DNA from: JBLHKS01 sp047620505
GTDB taxonomy: Bacteria > Verrucomicrobiota > Verrucomicrobiia > Verrucomicrobiales > DEV007
Length of the DNA: 64,000 nucleotides
Assembly (NCBI GenBank): GCA_047620505.1
Contig: JBLHKS010000002.1
Span: forward strand, 58,829 to 122,828
Direction of reading: 5' to 3'
Position 1 is the first letter of the stretch. Every line of letters begins with the position of its first letter. Below the pieces are notes generated by a model that saw nothing but the letters and a program-made list of their open reading frames with translations, was not told the DNA's origin and did no database searches. Positions 39,505-49,012 of the stretch are shown in pieces. Both the position numbers and the translations under genes were made by a program.

Positions 39505-40350
39505 TTGAAAAATGAGCAGGAAAACTCAGCCGTTGCGAGCTACTACGATGAACTCGACGAATTTTATCGAGAAGCCTGGGGCGAGCGGCTTCATCACGGT
39601 CTCTGGCTCAGCGGGCGGGAATCGCTTGGCGAGGCGCTCGACAATCTTGAGGAGCTGATTTTCAACCGCGCGGAGATCCGGCCAACCGATCGAATTGTCG
39701 ATATCGGCTCGGGTTACGGCGGTCTCGCCCGGAAAATCAGCCAACGATTCAATCCCGAGTCGGTCACCGGCGTCACCAATTCGCTACGCCAGTTTCAACG
39801 CGCCCTCGATTCCGAAAAGCAGGATTCTTCTTCGCGATGCGCCAGGTTCATTCACGCCGACTGGCTGAACAGCGGGCTTCCGGAGTCGGAATACGAAGTC
39901 GCGATTTCCGTCGAGTGCTTCTCGCACGTCGCCGATAAATCTGGATTTCTCCGAGAGGCCGCGCGGGTTTTGCGCCCGGGTGCCCGGCTTGTGATCGCCT
40001 GCTGGTCCGCGCCGCGCGCCGCACCGTCCTGGGCTCGGACTCTAATTCTCGAGCCGATCCAAAAGTCCGGCCGCCTCAACGGGATCCTTTCAGTCAACGA
40101 AATCGAGCAGCTGCTGGCAGAAAATGGCTTCACCGAGATTGAAGCCCTCGATTTGAGCCGGGAAGCAGCGCCGACCTGGACGAAAATGGCCCTCCGCCTG
40201 ACAAAACTCGCCCTCACACAGCGCAAATTCGCCGGCGAACTCCTGAAGAATCCGATTCGCACGGCAGATCTCGCGATCACGACCGCAAAATTGATCCTCG
40301 CCTTTCGCCTTGGCTGGATCGGATATGAAATTTGGAAAGCAAAGTTTTAA
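39505..40350 (+). CDS. SAM-dependent methyltransferase (class I, tocopherol/sterol-type)
   Basis: 281 residues from a TTG at 39505; a GGGAG sequence about 9 bases upstream supports this start and no in-frame ATG is nearby. Motif I: RIVDIGSGYGGLARKI; post-I acidic and motif II regions follow with VEVAISVECFSHV-type sequence (SEYEVAISVECFSHVADK). The pattern of a leading YYDELDEFYREAWGERLHHGLW is typical of gamma-tocopherol/sterol/cyclopropane-type small-molecule methyltransferases. Substrate unknown; a lipid or quinone-like molecule is plausible. A palindrome copy (40105-40116) encodes EQLLAE. Confidence 0.8.
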   Translation: MKNEQENSAVASYYDELDEFYREAWGERLHHGLWLSGRESLGEALDNLEELIFNRAEIRPTDRIVDIGSGYGGLARKISQRFNPESVTGVTNSLRQFQRALDSEKQDSSSRCARFIHADWLNSGLPESEYEVAISVECFSHVADKSGFLREAARVLRPGARLVIACWSAPRAAPSWARTLILEPIQKSGRLNGILSVNEIEQLLAENGFTEIEALDLSREAAPTWTKMALRLTKLALTQRKFAGELLKNPIRTADLAITTAKLILAFRLGWIGYEIWKAKF

Positions 40351-40467
40351 AAATACGTGCTGAGACAACTCCGAAATTCATAAAAATATATATTCCCTTC
40401 GGTCTTGGTGGTTACCATGACTTCAGTAAATTTAAAATAACTTAAAAGCTTGAAAATTATAACAATC

Positions 40468-41247
40468 ATGGATATTGTGCGGAATAGTCTGTCTCGACTT
40501 TTCGCACTGATATCCAAAATGAATGCTCCGCACTTTTCCGACGCTGCCAGCCAGCGCGCCGTCCGTATCGCCTCACGCAGAAAAACCGTTCGTCGCATCT
40601 CTGTTGCCGGTCTCGCGATCTGTTTGGTTGCTGGCGTTATCGCTGTCGAGGGCCCGCGTCAGGGAGGCCTGCTCTCTCGACTGGGCCTGGGAAGTTCCAA
40701 ATCCGCTGATGTGCAAGCCGCCTCGCTGAGCGATGACGAGTTCAAAGCGGATCTGAACAACCGCCGCCGCGGTCTCCAGTTCACGACGGGATTCTATGAA
40801 TTTGACGACGGTCCCGAAGAGGATGTCCGCAAAGGCCGGAAGTCCCGGAACGAAATGGCTTCAACGACGGCTCCATATTTTGCCGCTGACTATTTTGAAG
40901 ATCGCGACCTTGCAGCTTCCCAAGGCTTCTTCGGATTCTGGGCATCCGTTCAACTGGGCGGAAAAGACGATGAAGCTGGCCGCGAAGGCGGATCCGGACT
41001 CGCAAACCTCGCTAGCGAGGCCGTTCCCAACTTCCAGCGAATAAACCGGATGCGCACCAGCAAAGAGCGCTCTTCGGATTCAGATCGCGAGCCACTGCTT
41101 TCCCGGATCTTCGGCGCTCATCAAAACGAGCCGGCCTCCGAGCCGCCGTCATCCGCATCGACAGCTTCTCCAGAAGGCTCCATGCCTCCAGAGCCTAAGA
41201 CAGGCAAAGGAGTTGGCGGCCTGCTGAACAAATTGTTCGGTCGATAA
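40468..41247 (+). CDS. Single-pass membrane protein of unknown function
   Basis: About 259 residues from the ATG at 40468; a TTG at 40450 is the alternative. One transmembrane helix at about residues 50-68 (ISVAGLAICLVAGVIAV) follows a basic stretch RIASRRKTVRR, suggesting an N-in orientation. The remainder is charged and probably disordered, ending in a short Gly/Leu-rich tail (GVGGLLNKLFGR). No known family. A large hairpin terminator follows. Confidence 0.6.
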   Translation: MDIVRNSLSRLFALISKMNAPHFSDAASQRAVRIASRRKTVRRISVAGLAICLVAGVIAVEGPRQGGLLSRLGLGSSKSADVQAASLSDDEFKADLNNRRRGLQFTTGFYEFDDGPEEDVRKGRKSRNEMASTTAPYFAADYFEDRDLAASQGFFGFWASVQLGGKDDEAGREGGSGLANLASEAVPNFQRINRMRTSKERSSDSDREPLLSRIFGAHQNEPASEPPSSASTASPEGSMPPEPKTGKGVGGLLNKLFGR

Positions 41248-41268
41248 AAAACCACCTGCATTTTCCCG

Positions 41269-41310
41269 CAGACGGGCTTCGAGATCGCCTCTCGAACGTC
41301 CGTCTGTTTT
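41269..41310 (+). terminator. Large hairpin terminator between converging genes
   Basis: A near-perfect inverted repeat, CAGACGGGCTTCGAGA against TCTCGAACGTCCGTCTG, around TCGCC, followed by TTTT. It lies between the 3' ends of the genes at 40468-41247 and 41314-41940 and may act on both strands. Confidence 0.75.
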
Positions 41311-41313
41311 GCG

Positions 41314-41940
41314 TTACGTGCCCCAGAGGTGGCTGATGTCGATGATCTTCCAGCCGAGCCCCCGATTCTCCATCAACAGCAATTTTCCCGAGCCCTCGAC
41401 CCAGTGTTTCTGGTGGCCGATGTAGATCAACGCTTGCTGCCCGTCCTCGCTGAGCCCGACGCGCGAAAATTCCACATAACCTTGTGAACTCGGATTATTT
41501 CCGTAATACTCGGTCCAGCCGCCGTGGCCCGGCGTAAGGGATTTGGCGAGACCTCCGTTCCAATCGACCTCCATCACAGAAGGCAGACCCGACCTGGGCA
41601 TCAGGCAGTGCTGCTGGAGCTTTCGCTGAAAACTGACCAGCGTCGAGTCCTCCAGACGGCTCATCGACACCCAGGGATCCTGGCTGAACGACGGAGTTTT
41701 CGTCTGAGGGTTGAGGTGGACGAATTTCCCCGGTTCGAGCATTACGAGCGCCGCCGCTGCGATCTTGGCGACCTCGATCTCCTCCTTCGGCCATTCCGGC
41801 AATGGCGGTAGCGGGACGGGCTTCTCGACCGCCTTACCGTCGTTGATTCCGGGAGTGACGCATCCGGTAAGCGGCAGCAGCCCGGAGCTGAGAAGGAAAA
41901 TCGTCGCCACTTTCTGAAGGCATGGAAGAATCTGGTTCAT
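41314..41940 (-). CDS. Lipoprotein of unknown function
   Basis: 208 residues. A signal ends with LLPLTGCVTP, a strong lipobox. A Pro-rich stretch (VPLPPLPEWP) and a compact domain follow, with VDWNGGLAKSLTPGHGGWTEYYG and HWVEGSGKLLLMENRGLGWKI. No known motif. It is divergent from the PVC heme protein gene, with about 93 bases between the two starts, so the two may share a control region. Confidence 0.6.
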   Translation of the reverse strand: MNQILPCLQKVATIFLLSSGLLPLTGCVTPGINDGKAVEKPVPLPPLPEWPKEEIEVAKIAAAALVMLEPGKFVHLNPQTKTPSFSQDPWVSMSRLEDSTLVSFQRKLQQHCLMPRSGLPSVMEVDWNGGLAKSLTPGHGGWTEYYGNNPSSQGYVEFSRVGLSEDGQQALIYIGHQKHWVEGSGKLLLMENRGLGWKIIDISHLWGT

Positions 41941-42033
41941 TCGCGGAGTGTGAAGGGGATTTGCGCCGCTGACAAGCCTGGCCGCGAGCCCAATTCGGTC
42001 GACTTTCGCTTCAAGCCTCGCCAGAATGCTTCC

Positions 42034-44514
42034 ATGAACCTGCTTTCGCGCACCGGCAGCTGCTGGCTGACATTTCTAGCCTCCACTTCGATCGCTTACG
42101 AACACGGCGCGCCGCCGCCGGAGGATTTTGAGATGCCCGCGCCGCTCACGCTCGCGGAATCGTTGGCCAGTTTCGAAGTCGCCGAAGGCTGGAAACTCGA
42201 GCTCATCGCCGCTGAGCCAATGGTGTTAGACCCGATCTTTCTCGATTTTGGTGAGGACGGAAAAGTCTGGGTTGTCGAAATGGCCGACTACCCACTTGGA
42301 CTGACTGGAAACAACGATCCTGGCGGTCGTGTTCGGTTTCTCGAGGACTCAACCGGGGACGGCAAATTCGACCGGTCGACGCTTTTTCTGGACGGCCTCA
42401 ATTTCCCCACCGGAGTCAAAGCATGGCGGTCAGGCGCGATCGTGATTGCCGCTCCCGAGATTTTCTACGCGGAAGACACCGACGGCGACGGCGTTGCCGA
42501 CAAACGCGAAGTTTTGTTCCAAGGATTCAGGGAAGGCAACCAGCAGCATCGCGTCAACGGTCTCTGGGATGGCGGCGACGGCTGGCTCTACCTCGCGAAC
42601 GGCGACAGCGGTGGTGAGATCGAAAGTATCAAGACTGGCGAGAAAATTGACCTGGGAAATTTCGATCTCCGCATCAAACCGGACACCGGCGAAATGGAGC
42701 GCGTCACGGGCCGCTCGCAGTTCGGCAGAGCGCGAGACTCGCTTGGAAACTGGTACGGCTGTAACAATTCGAAGCCACTTTTTCAGTTCGTGTTAGAGGA
42801 CAGCGATCTCCGTCGAAATCCACACGTCGAGTTTCCCAATCCGGTTCACCAAGTTCCAGAAGATCCCTACGCGCCGCGAGTTTTTCCGATCAGCAAACCC
42901 GCGCTCCGCTACAACGATCCGCACGCCGCGAGCCGGATCACCTCGGCCTGTGGCCTCGCGATCGAAAACGACATCGCCTACGTTTGCGAGCCGGTTCACA
43001 ACCTCGTTCATCGCCAGCAGTTGCTGAAAGGCGGCGGTGTCGCTCGTACCAGTCGGCGCTTGGAATCTGAGGCTGATTCGGAATTTCTCCGCTCGAGCGA
43101 CAGCTGGTTTCGGCCGACTTCGGTCCGCTTCGACGCGGATGGCGCCGCTTGGATCACCGACATGCATCGTTTCGTGATCGAACATCCGGAATGGATTCCG
43201 GAGCCCTGGCAGAAGGTTCTGGATCTCCGCGCCGGTGCCGATCGCGGCCGAATTTATCGAGTGGTTCCGCCTGAACCCAGCTCCACGCCGGTTGAAAGAT
43301 CGCCAGAAATTCCCCTTCTGGTCCTTGCCCAATCGAGTTGGACTTCCGGGGAGAATTTCGCGAATTTCGCGCTCGAGAATTCTGAAGATCCCTACCTGCT
43401 CGCCGCCGCGATGACCGGGCTCATCCCGCATCTCGACGCCGTCGTGGACACCGCGATCGAGGACAAATCGCCAGCCCTCGACCGGCTCATGCCCTACCTC
43501 ATCGCCACGGCGCTTGGCGAAAAGAACGAAGCCGCAGTGGAGCGACTTCTCGACACCGACCGCTTCTCTGCCTGGGCCGCGCTTTTCGCCAAACCCGTCA
43601 AACTCAGCCCTGAAATTCAAGCCCGAGTTGACGCCGCCAATGCGATCATCGAACGCGCGCGAACGCAGGCAAAATCCGGTGACGCCGCTGCAATCCAGCT
43701 TCTCGCCCGCCGCAAATCCGATCTCCAGGCCGACACCGAATTGCTCCTGAGTTTTCTAGGCCCGCAGCACCCTGACAAGCTCCAAAAAGCCGCTGTCCGC
43801 CGCTTGCGCGATCTCGGAGCTGGCGAGCAGCTGCTGGCCGGTTGGTCTGGGTTTCTTCCGGAACTCCGCCGCTCCGTCCTCGCCGCCTGCCTTGAAGATC
43901 GCGACCTCGCGACGAAGCTCCTCGACGCAATTGAAGGCTCCGCGATCGATCCGCTTTCGATTGACGCCGCCAGCCGTGACCGCCTAACGCGCTACCCGAA
44001 CAGCGCCGTCCGCGTTCGCGCGAAAGGCCTGCTCGCGAACCTCGCCAATGCCGACCGCGCTGCCGTGATCGAAAAATTCCGCCCGGCGCTCGAACTCGAA
44101 GGCGACATCGCCCGCGGTCGCGAACAATTCACGCTTCTCTGCTCCGCCTGCCACAAAATCGGCGAAATCGGCCGCACTCTCGGCGCTGATCTCAACGCGC
44201 TTCGCGATCGGTCCGGCGAGGCGATGCTGATCTCGATCTTCGATCCGAATCGTGCAGTCGAAGACAAGTTCATCGTCCAAACGCTGGAGCTGAGCGACGG
44301 CCGTTCGGTTGTCGGAATGATCCAGGGCGAAGTCGGCGAATCCGTGGTTGTGCAGCTGCTCGACGGCTCAACCCAGACGATCCAGCGGGCCGAGATCGCG
44401 AGTCTGAAAAACTCCGGACGCTCCGCGATGCCCGACGGCATCGAGGCTGCCTTGGATCCTCAGAAATTGGCCGATCTGATTGCGTTTTTGCAGTCAGCCA
44501 ATCCTACGAATTGA
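42034..44514 (+). CDS. PVC-type heme-binding CxxCH protein (membrane-bound dehydrogenase-like)
   Basis: About 826 residues from the ATG at 42034. Signal peptide, then a beta-propeller dehydrogenase-like domain with APPPEDFEMPAPLTLAESLA and WVVEMADYPLGLTGNNDPGG, and Asp-rich calcium-like loops (AEDTDGDGVADKREV). A helical repeat region follows, and a C-terminal cytochrome c domain with CSACHKIGEIGRTLG (about residues 702-716). Related PVC proteins are thought to oxidise sugars or alcohols in the periplasm. The 3' end overlaps the converging Gfo/Idh/MocA gene by 21 bases. Confidence 0.85.
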   Translation: MNLLSRTGSCWLTFLASTSIAYEHGAPPPEDFEMPAPLTLAESLASFEVAEGWKLELIAAEPMVLDPIFLDFGEDGKVWVVEMADYPLGLTGNNDPGGRVRFLEDSTGDGKFDRSTLFLDGLNFPTGVKAWRSGAIVIAAPEIFYAEDTDGDGVADKREVLFQGFREGNQQHRVNGLWDGGDGWLYLANGDSGGEIESIKTGEKIDLGNFDLRIKPDTGEMERVTGRSQFGRARDSLGNWYGCNNSKPLFQFVLEDSDLRRNPHVEFPNPVHQVPEDPYAPRVFPISKPALRYNDPHAASRITSACGLAIENDIAYVCEPVHNLVHRQQLLKGGGVARTSRRLESEADSEFLRSSDSWFRPTSVRFDADGAAWITDMHRFVIEHPEWIPEPWQKVLDLRAGADRGRIYRVVPPEPSSTPVERSPEIPLLVLAQSSWTSGENFANFALENSEDPYLLAAAMTGLIPHLDAVVDTAIEDKSPALDRLMPYLIATALGEKNEAAVERLLDTDRFSAWAALFAKPVKLSPEIQARVDAANAIIERARTQAKSGDAAAIQLLARRKSDLQADTELLLSFLGPQHPDKLQKAAVRRLRDLGAGEQLLAGWSGFLPELRRSVLAACLEDRDLATKLLDAIEGSAIDPLSIDAASRDRLTRYPNSAVRVRAKGLLANLANADRAAVIEKFRPALELEGDIARGREQFTLLCSACHKIGEIGRTLGADLNALRDRSGEAMLISIFDPNRAVEDKFIVQTLELSDGRSVVGMIQGEVGESVVVQLLDGSTQTIQRAEIASLKNSGRSAMPDGIEAALDPQKLADLIAFLQSANPTN

Positions 44515-45609
44515 ACCCGGCACGATCGCTTCGCCAGTGTCGGCGCTTTTCAGCGCAGCGAAGCACAACTCGAGCGATTTCAGATTTCCGCGAGCGCTGT
44601 TGTTAGGCTCGCGGTCTTCCTCGATCGCGCAGAGCATCTCGCCCATCGCCCCTTCGAATCCGGATTCAAACCAGCAGCCCTCCAGCGGGACTCGGCACTG
44701 CCCAGCTTCGAGGAAAACTTCCATCTCGGGCTGATCGTTCAAACCCGGCCCGCGACTGCGCAAGGTCCCCTTCGTGCCCACGACGGTCGTCACGTCCTCC
44801 TCGCCCAGTTTCGTGTGAGCGTTGAAGCAAAGTCGAGCCTGCGCCCCGTCAAAGTCCACGATTGCCGAAGCGATCGCAGGCGGGCGAAAGACTTGCTCAT
44901 CGAATCGCAGCGCCGAAGCAAAAACCCGTTTCGGCTCCCGGCCCTTCATGAGCGAGCTGACGCAATCGAACCAGTGAACGCCGAAATCGTAGAGGACCAG
45001 GTGGTGGATTTTCTCAAATTCTTCGTTACCCGAAATCCAAGTCTGATCCCACTGCAGATTCAGATCGATCGACGTCACTTCGCCGATCAAACCGGTCGCG
45101 ACCGCGTTCCGAAAATAGCTGAAATGAGGCGCCCATCGGCCGTTCTGATTCACGGCGAGCTTCACGCCTTTCGACTCCGCCAGCTCCAGCAGCTGCTGGC
45201 CATCATCGAGATCGGTAACGAACGGTTTCTGGCTCAGGACGTGCTTCCCAGCTTCAAGGCAAGCCCGCAAGATCGGCAGACGTTCCGCTGGATGCGGCGT
45301 GACGTCGACCACCTCAATGTCGTCCCGATCGAGGATCGCTCGGTAGTCGCCGTAGACCTCCGCATTCGGGTAAAATTCATCACGCCGCGCCTCCGCCTTG
45401 GAACGAGTCCGACTCATGATCGCAGCCACCTCGAACCCGCATTTCTTGTAGGCCTTGAGATGAAATTCGCTGATCCCGCCCGTGCCGATCATCGCAATTT
45501 TCGGCCGATATGACTTCGGGCGCGGCGGCTTGTAGTCGATCGCTGGCGGGGCGATTTCGTTAACTTTCTTGGTCGGGCTCAACCCGTAATCATCGTTCTC
45601 TTCAGACAT
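44494..45609 (-). CDS. Gfo/Idh/MocA family oxidoreductase
   Basis: 371 residues. Rossmann signature: RPKIAMIGTGGISEFHLKAYKKCG (about residues 36-59), an NAD(P)-binding loop. The dehydrogenase catalytic Lys is in HVLSQKPFVTD. LAVNQNGRWAPHF and DFGVHWFDC fit the C-terminal domain. No signal peptide or Tat motif, so it is cytoplasmic. Members oxidise or reduce sugars, inositols and their derivatives; the exact substrate is not visible. It lies 4 bases downstream of the lipoprotein at 45613-46359. The palindrome at 45187-45198 encodes QQLLEL. Confidence 0.85.
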   Translation of the reverse strand: MSEENDDYGLSPTKKVNEIAPPAIDYKPPRPKSYRPKIAMIGTGGISEFHLKAYKKCGFEVAAIMSRTRSKAEARRDEFYPNAEVYGDYRAILDRDDIEVVDVTPHPAERLPILRACLEAGKHVLSQKPFVTDLDDGQQLLELAESKGVKLAVNQNGRWAPHFSYFRNAVATGLIGEVTSIDLNLQWDQTWISGNEEFEKIHHLVLYDFGVHWFDCVSSLMKGREPKRVFASALRFDEQVFRPPAIASAIVDFDGAQARLCFNAHTKLGEEDVTTVVGTKGTLRSRGPGLNDQPEMEVFLEAGQCRVPLEGCWFESGFEGAMGEMLCAIEEDREPNNSARGNLKSLELCFAALKSADTGEAIVPGSIRRIG

Positions 45610-45612
45610 CGC

Positions 45613-46359
45613 TCAGTCCTCGGCCGGAGCTGATTTTTCCTTCCACCACTCGCCTTTGATCGTTTCGAGTTCTGCCGCGACCAGCTTTGCGGCCTCCGGC
45701 GGCGAGGCGGTCTTCACGGAATCGAAGTACTGCTGGAGCTGCAATCGATACTGCCCAGTCAACTCCGCTTCGCTGGATTTCGTCGCCGCTTGAATATTCG
45801 CGTAGCCCTCCTGATACCACCTTCTCATATCGAATAACGGCTTGAGGCCAGGATTGCTGGTGTCCGACTCCGGAGGCGGAGCTGGTGGGCGATTTCCGGC
45901 CTCGACTAATCCGATGTCTACCGCCAGCTGGTCAGCCAGCACAATTCGATTGGCTTTTCGGTTCGACGTTTCGGCCGGCTTCACGGTAAAGAGGAATTGC
46001 TCGCCCAACTGCTTTTCCATCGACGCAACCCGCGCTCCGATCTGCTCATTGTAGATTTTGACGTAATCGGTCCGGAGAGTCGCCAACTGGTCCTCAACTT
46101 CTTTAAGAAACTCAGCCTCTCGCTTCTTTGCGGCGATTTCGCCCTGACGCTCGACCTCAGCAAGCTCGTCCTTCCGCTCGATCATGTTTTTCGCATGCTC
46201 AGGATTCAGCGGAGCAAAAAGCGAGTCGCTTTCGATCACTGGTTCCTGGTTTTTTTGAGGCGGTGCGGTGGAAATTTTTTCTTTCGCTTTCGGCTCGTCC
46301 CCGCAAGCGGCGAGAAGCAGAACCAAAAAACCAGCAAGCGCGATCTTGAGAATTGGCAT
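45613..46359 (-). CDS. Lipoprotein of unknown function with coiled coil
   Basis: 248 residues. Lipobox LLLAACGDE. A Lys/Glu-rich helical central region (EVERQGEIAAKKREAEFLKE) suggests a coiled coil, followed by a Pro-rich linker and a small C-terminal domain (MRRWYQEGYANIQAATKSSE). No known family. It starts close to the divergent gene at 46440-47408 (about 80 bases), so the two may share a regulatory region. Confidence 0.6.
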   Translation of the reverse strand: MPILKIALAGFLVLLLAACGDEPKAKEKISTAPPQKNQEPVIESDSLFAPLNPEHAKNMIERKDELAEVERQGEIAAKKREAEFLKEVEDQLATLRTDYVKIYNEQIGARVASMEKQLGEQFLFTVKPAETSNRKANRIVLADQLAVDIGLVEAGNRPPAPPPESDTSNPGLKPLFDMRRWYQEGYANIQAATKSSEAELTGQYRLQLQQYFDSVKTASPPEAAKLVAAELETIKGEWWKEKSAPAED

Positions 46360-46439
46360 CGCTCAATCTGAGCCTTTGGACGGATTGCGCAACGATAGTC
46401 CGTGATTGCCTTTTGGATTTTCGAGACACAAATTGGGTG

Positions 46440-47408
46440 ATGTCCGCAGCTCGATTCTCTCTTCTTTCTGTTCTTGCTTTGTTGATTCCAAGTTTAGCCA
46501 GCGCCGGCGGCTCATGCACTTGGGAAGACGCTGAACGCATCCTCGCTCAAGCTCCAAAGATTCGCGATCATCTGAAGGCGACGCTCGAAATCGAAGAAAT
46601 CGGATCGGCGACACGCCTCGGCCGACATTTTGAAAACCTCGGAGGTGCGCGGATTGGTCCTTATGTTTTTGAGGCCAAACCGAAGGACGCTTCTGGCGGC
46701 GCGCAGTTCAATTTGGTGATCGAAACGGCGTACACATTTCTTGATGGCGCGGGCAGTGAAATCGCCGATGACGGTGAGCCCGAAAAGGCAGACGACGTTA
46801 AAGAAAAGTTTCTCAGCGCGCGACTCGAAGCAATTTCGAGCGCGGCTGGCGGCGGTGTTGGCCGAATTGAATTGAGCGAAGCGGACGCGAAGACGCGGAG
46901 TCGTTGGATTGGCGATCACTGGGGTGAAATCGAAGAGCGCGAGCAGCGCGTCGTGAAAATCGAGGTCGAAGCCGACGACGACCCAGTTTCCGGAGTCGTC
47001 GAGCGGCTTCATCACCCGCAGACCGGCTTGATCGAGGCGATCAAAATCGACATGGCGTTGAGCGACCACGGCGGAGTCAGCGAGCAGTTTTTCTTTTGGG
47101 ACGAGGAGCTTTTCTTCGTACTCCGTCAGGACAGCCACTGGAAATTTGATCCAAAAAAGGAAGGCCGGACCATCGATCTCGTGGCGGAAGAACGATTCTA
47201 TTTCGCGCAAGGAGGCGGCGTTTACCGAGCGCTCTCAAAGAAATATGAGGCGAACAGCGAAGAGGATCTCGACGCTGCGCGCGACGCCGCGAAGAACACA
47301 CCGCTGGATTTCGAGGACGACAGGCCGGCGGAGCTCATCGCACGAGCTGCGAAATTGCTCGATGCCGTGACAGAGGCCGATATTCTCGCGATTTATCTGG
47401 CTGAGTAG
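46440..47408 (+). CDS. Exported protein of unknown function
   Basis: About 322 residues from the ATG at 46440; a longer in-frame start at 46353 overlaps the lipoprotein gene and is less likely. Signal peptide (ARFSLLSVLALLIPSLASA) followed by GSCTWEDAERIL. The mature part is acidic with alternating strands (FFFWDEELFFVLRQDSHWKF) and ends with a helical stretch. No recognised domain. Confidence 0.65.
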   Translation: MSAARFSLLSVLALLIPSLASAGGSCTWEDAERILAQAPKIRDHLKATLEIEEIGSATRLGRHFENLGGARIGPYVFEAKPKDASGGAQFNLVIETAYTFLDGAGSEIADDGEPEKADDVKEKFLSARLEAISSAAGGGVGRIELSEADAKTRSRWIGDHWGEIEEREQRVVKIEVEADDDPVSGVVERLHHPQTGLIEAIKIDMALSDHGGVSEQFFFWDEELFFVLRQDSHWKFDPKKEGRTIDLVAEERFYFAQGGGVYRALSKKYEANSEEDLDAARDAAKNTPLDFEDDRPAELIARAAKLLDAVTEADILAIYLAE

Positions 47409-47545
47409 GAGTTCAGGCGCTGAAAAGTCCAGGTTCAGCCGGTTGACTACTAGAGGCATCTGGCTAAGATGGCAGATCTGAGAAAAATCGTCGGCTCTGG
47501 TCGGCGAACGGAAAGCCACGGGTCTTAGCCCAAACCAAAGTTCCC

Positions 47546-48511
47546 ATGAAACGAATCAGTCTTCTCACCTTCATTCTCATTGCAATCGCCAGCGTCACGA
47601 GCGCGGCAGAGCCCTACACAGGGATTGCAGCGGTCGTAAACGGCAAAGTCATCACCACTTCTGAAGTCCGAAATGCGGCTCAGGTGCAAGTCCAGATGAT
47701 TGCGCTCCAAAATCGCGGAATGACGAATGCCGAAGCTGCGGCCATGATTGCCAAAATTGAGAAAAGCGCTCTCCAGGACTTGATCGATCGCGAATTGATT
47801 CTCGTCACTTTTAAGGAAGAGCTAGGAGCCACGATCGCCCGTCAACACGTCGACGAAGCCGTCAATCGCTTCATTCGCGAGCGGTTCGATGGCGATCGGA
47901 CGGCATTCGTTAAGGAAATGGAAAAGAGCGGACTCAGCCTTCAGCAATTCCGCGAGATGCAGGAAGATACGATCATCATCCAGGCGATGCGCAGCAAAAA
48001 TGCTGGAACGGGCGACGTCATCGTGACTCCGCAGGAGCGGCTCGAATTCTGGAAAAGCAACAAGGCGCTGTTTTCTTCGCCGGGCCGCGTGAAGATGAGA
48101 ACGATCACAATTCCGAAGGAAGCCGATGGCAATCCGCAGTTGGCGTTCGTTGAAGAAATTCGCGGCAAGCTGACCGAGGGCGCGGATTTCGCGACGATGG
48201 CTCGGACGTATTCAATCGACAGCGCGGCGCAGAACGGTGGTCAACACGAAGAACTTGGCCCTGGCGATATCAACTCTGCGCTTGCGGAGGCTGCCTTTTC
48301 CATTCCGATCGAAACCGTGAGCAAAATCATCGACCTCGGCACTCATTACGCGTTGGTCTACGTCGATGCTCGCCAAGACGGTGCGATTGCCCCGCTTTCG
48401 GAAGTCGAGGACGAGGTTCATCGCCGCGTTCTCCAGAACAAGCGTCAGGAAAAGGTGACTCGCTGGCTTGAGCGACTTCGCCGTGACGCCAACGTTCGGA
48501 TTTTCGGCTGA
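47546..48511 (+). CDS. SurA/PpiC-type periplasmic chaperone and prolyl isomerase
   Basis: 321 residues. Signal peptide ends near VTSAAE. The SurA-like N-terminal chaperone part (residues about 25-170) has GIAAVVNGKVITTSEV and LQDLIDRELIL. A parvulin (rotamase) domain follows, with MRTITIPKEADGN, FATMARTYSIDSAAQNGGQHEELGPGD and AFSIPIETVSKIIDLG. It would help outer membrane proteins fold. Active-site residues are consistent with parvulin but not proved. Confidence 0.85.
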   Translation: MKRISLLTFILIAIASVTSAAEPYTGIAAVVNGKVITTSEVRNAAQVQVQMIALQNRGMTNAEAAAMIAKIEKSALQDLIDRELILVTFKEELGATIARQHVDEAVNRFIRERFDGDRTAFVKEMEKSGLSLQQFREMQEDTIIIQAMRSKNAGTGDVIVTPQERLEFWKSNKALFSSPGRVKMRTITIPKEADGNPQLAFVEEIRGKLTEGADFATMARTYSIDSAAQNGGQHEELGPGDINSALAEAAFSIPIETVSKIIDLGTHYALVYVDARQDGAIAPLSEVEDEVHRRVLQNKRQEKVTRWLERLRRDANVRIFG

Positions 48512-48530
48512 TTTACTGCTTTTCGAAAAC

Positions 48531-48542
48531 CAGCAACTGCTG
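48531..48542. repeat. Diverged dispersed palindrome (CAGCAACTGCTG), intergenic
   Basis: One base from the consensus, in the 42-base gap between the parvulin and MOSC genes. Listed because it fills a long gap in the series of exact copies (45198 to 49648). Confidence 0.55.
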
Positions 48543-48553
48543 AGTTTCTCCAG

Positions 48554-49012
48554 ATGAAGATTCATCAGATTTTCGTCTCGCCAGAGCACGTTTACAAAGG
48601 CCGGCACGGGCAGGAGCCTGGGACTGAGCCGATGCGCGAAGTCGAAGAGGTCGAGTGCGTCGCGGGCAAAGGCTTGGTCGGCGATCGGTATTTCGATCTT
48701 GAGCCAGATTTCAAGGGGCAGGTCACTTTTTTCTCCCAATCGGTTTACGACGAGCTCTGTCGTGAGTTTGCCGTCTCCGATAAGCCGGTTTCAGTGTTTC
48801 GGCGAAACGTGATCGTCGATGAAGCCGATCTGAACTCGCTGATCGGCGAAGAATTCGAGGTTCAAGGCGTGCGTTTTTCCGGAAGCTGCGAAGCCGCGCC
48901 GTGTTACTGGATGAACTCAGCCTTTGCCGAAGGCGCGCACGAAGCGCTGAAGGGCCGAGGCGGCTTGCGCGCTCGAGTTGTGAGTGCCGGCGCGATTCGC
49001 GTTGACTCATGA
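48554..49012 (+). CDS. MOSC-domain protein
   Basis: 152 residues, a stand-alone MOSC domain. Family features: KGLVGDRYFDLEPDFKGQVT near the N-terminus and the conserved cysteine region FSGSCEAAPCYWMN. MOSC proteins bind sulfur through that Cys and are linked to molybdenum cofactor sulfuration or sulfur transfer. The following gene (ATGA overlap) is a MobA-type nucleotidyltransferase, a typical Moco partner, which supports this role. Confidence 0.82.
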   Translation: MKIHQIFVSPEHVYKGRHGQEPGTEPMREVEEVECVAGKGLVGDRYFDLEPDFKGQVTFFSQSVYDELCREFAVSDKPVSVFRRNVIVDEADLNSLIGEEFEVQGVRFSGSCEAAPCYWMNSAFAEGAHEALKGRGGLRARVVSAGAIRVDS

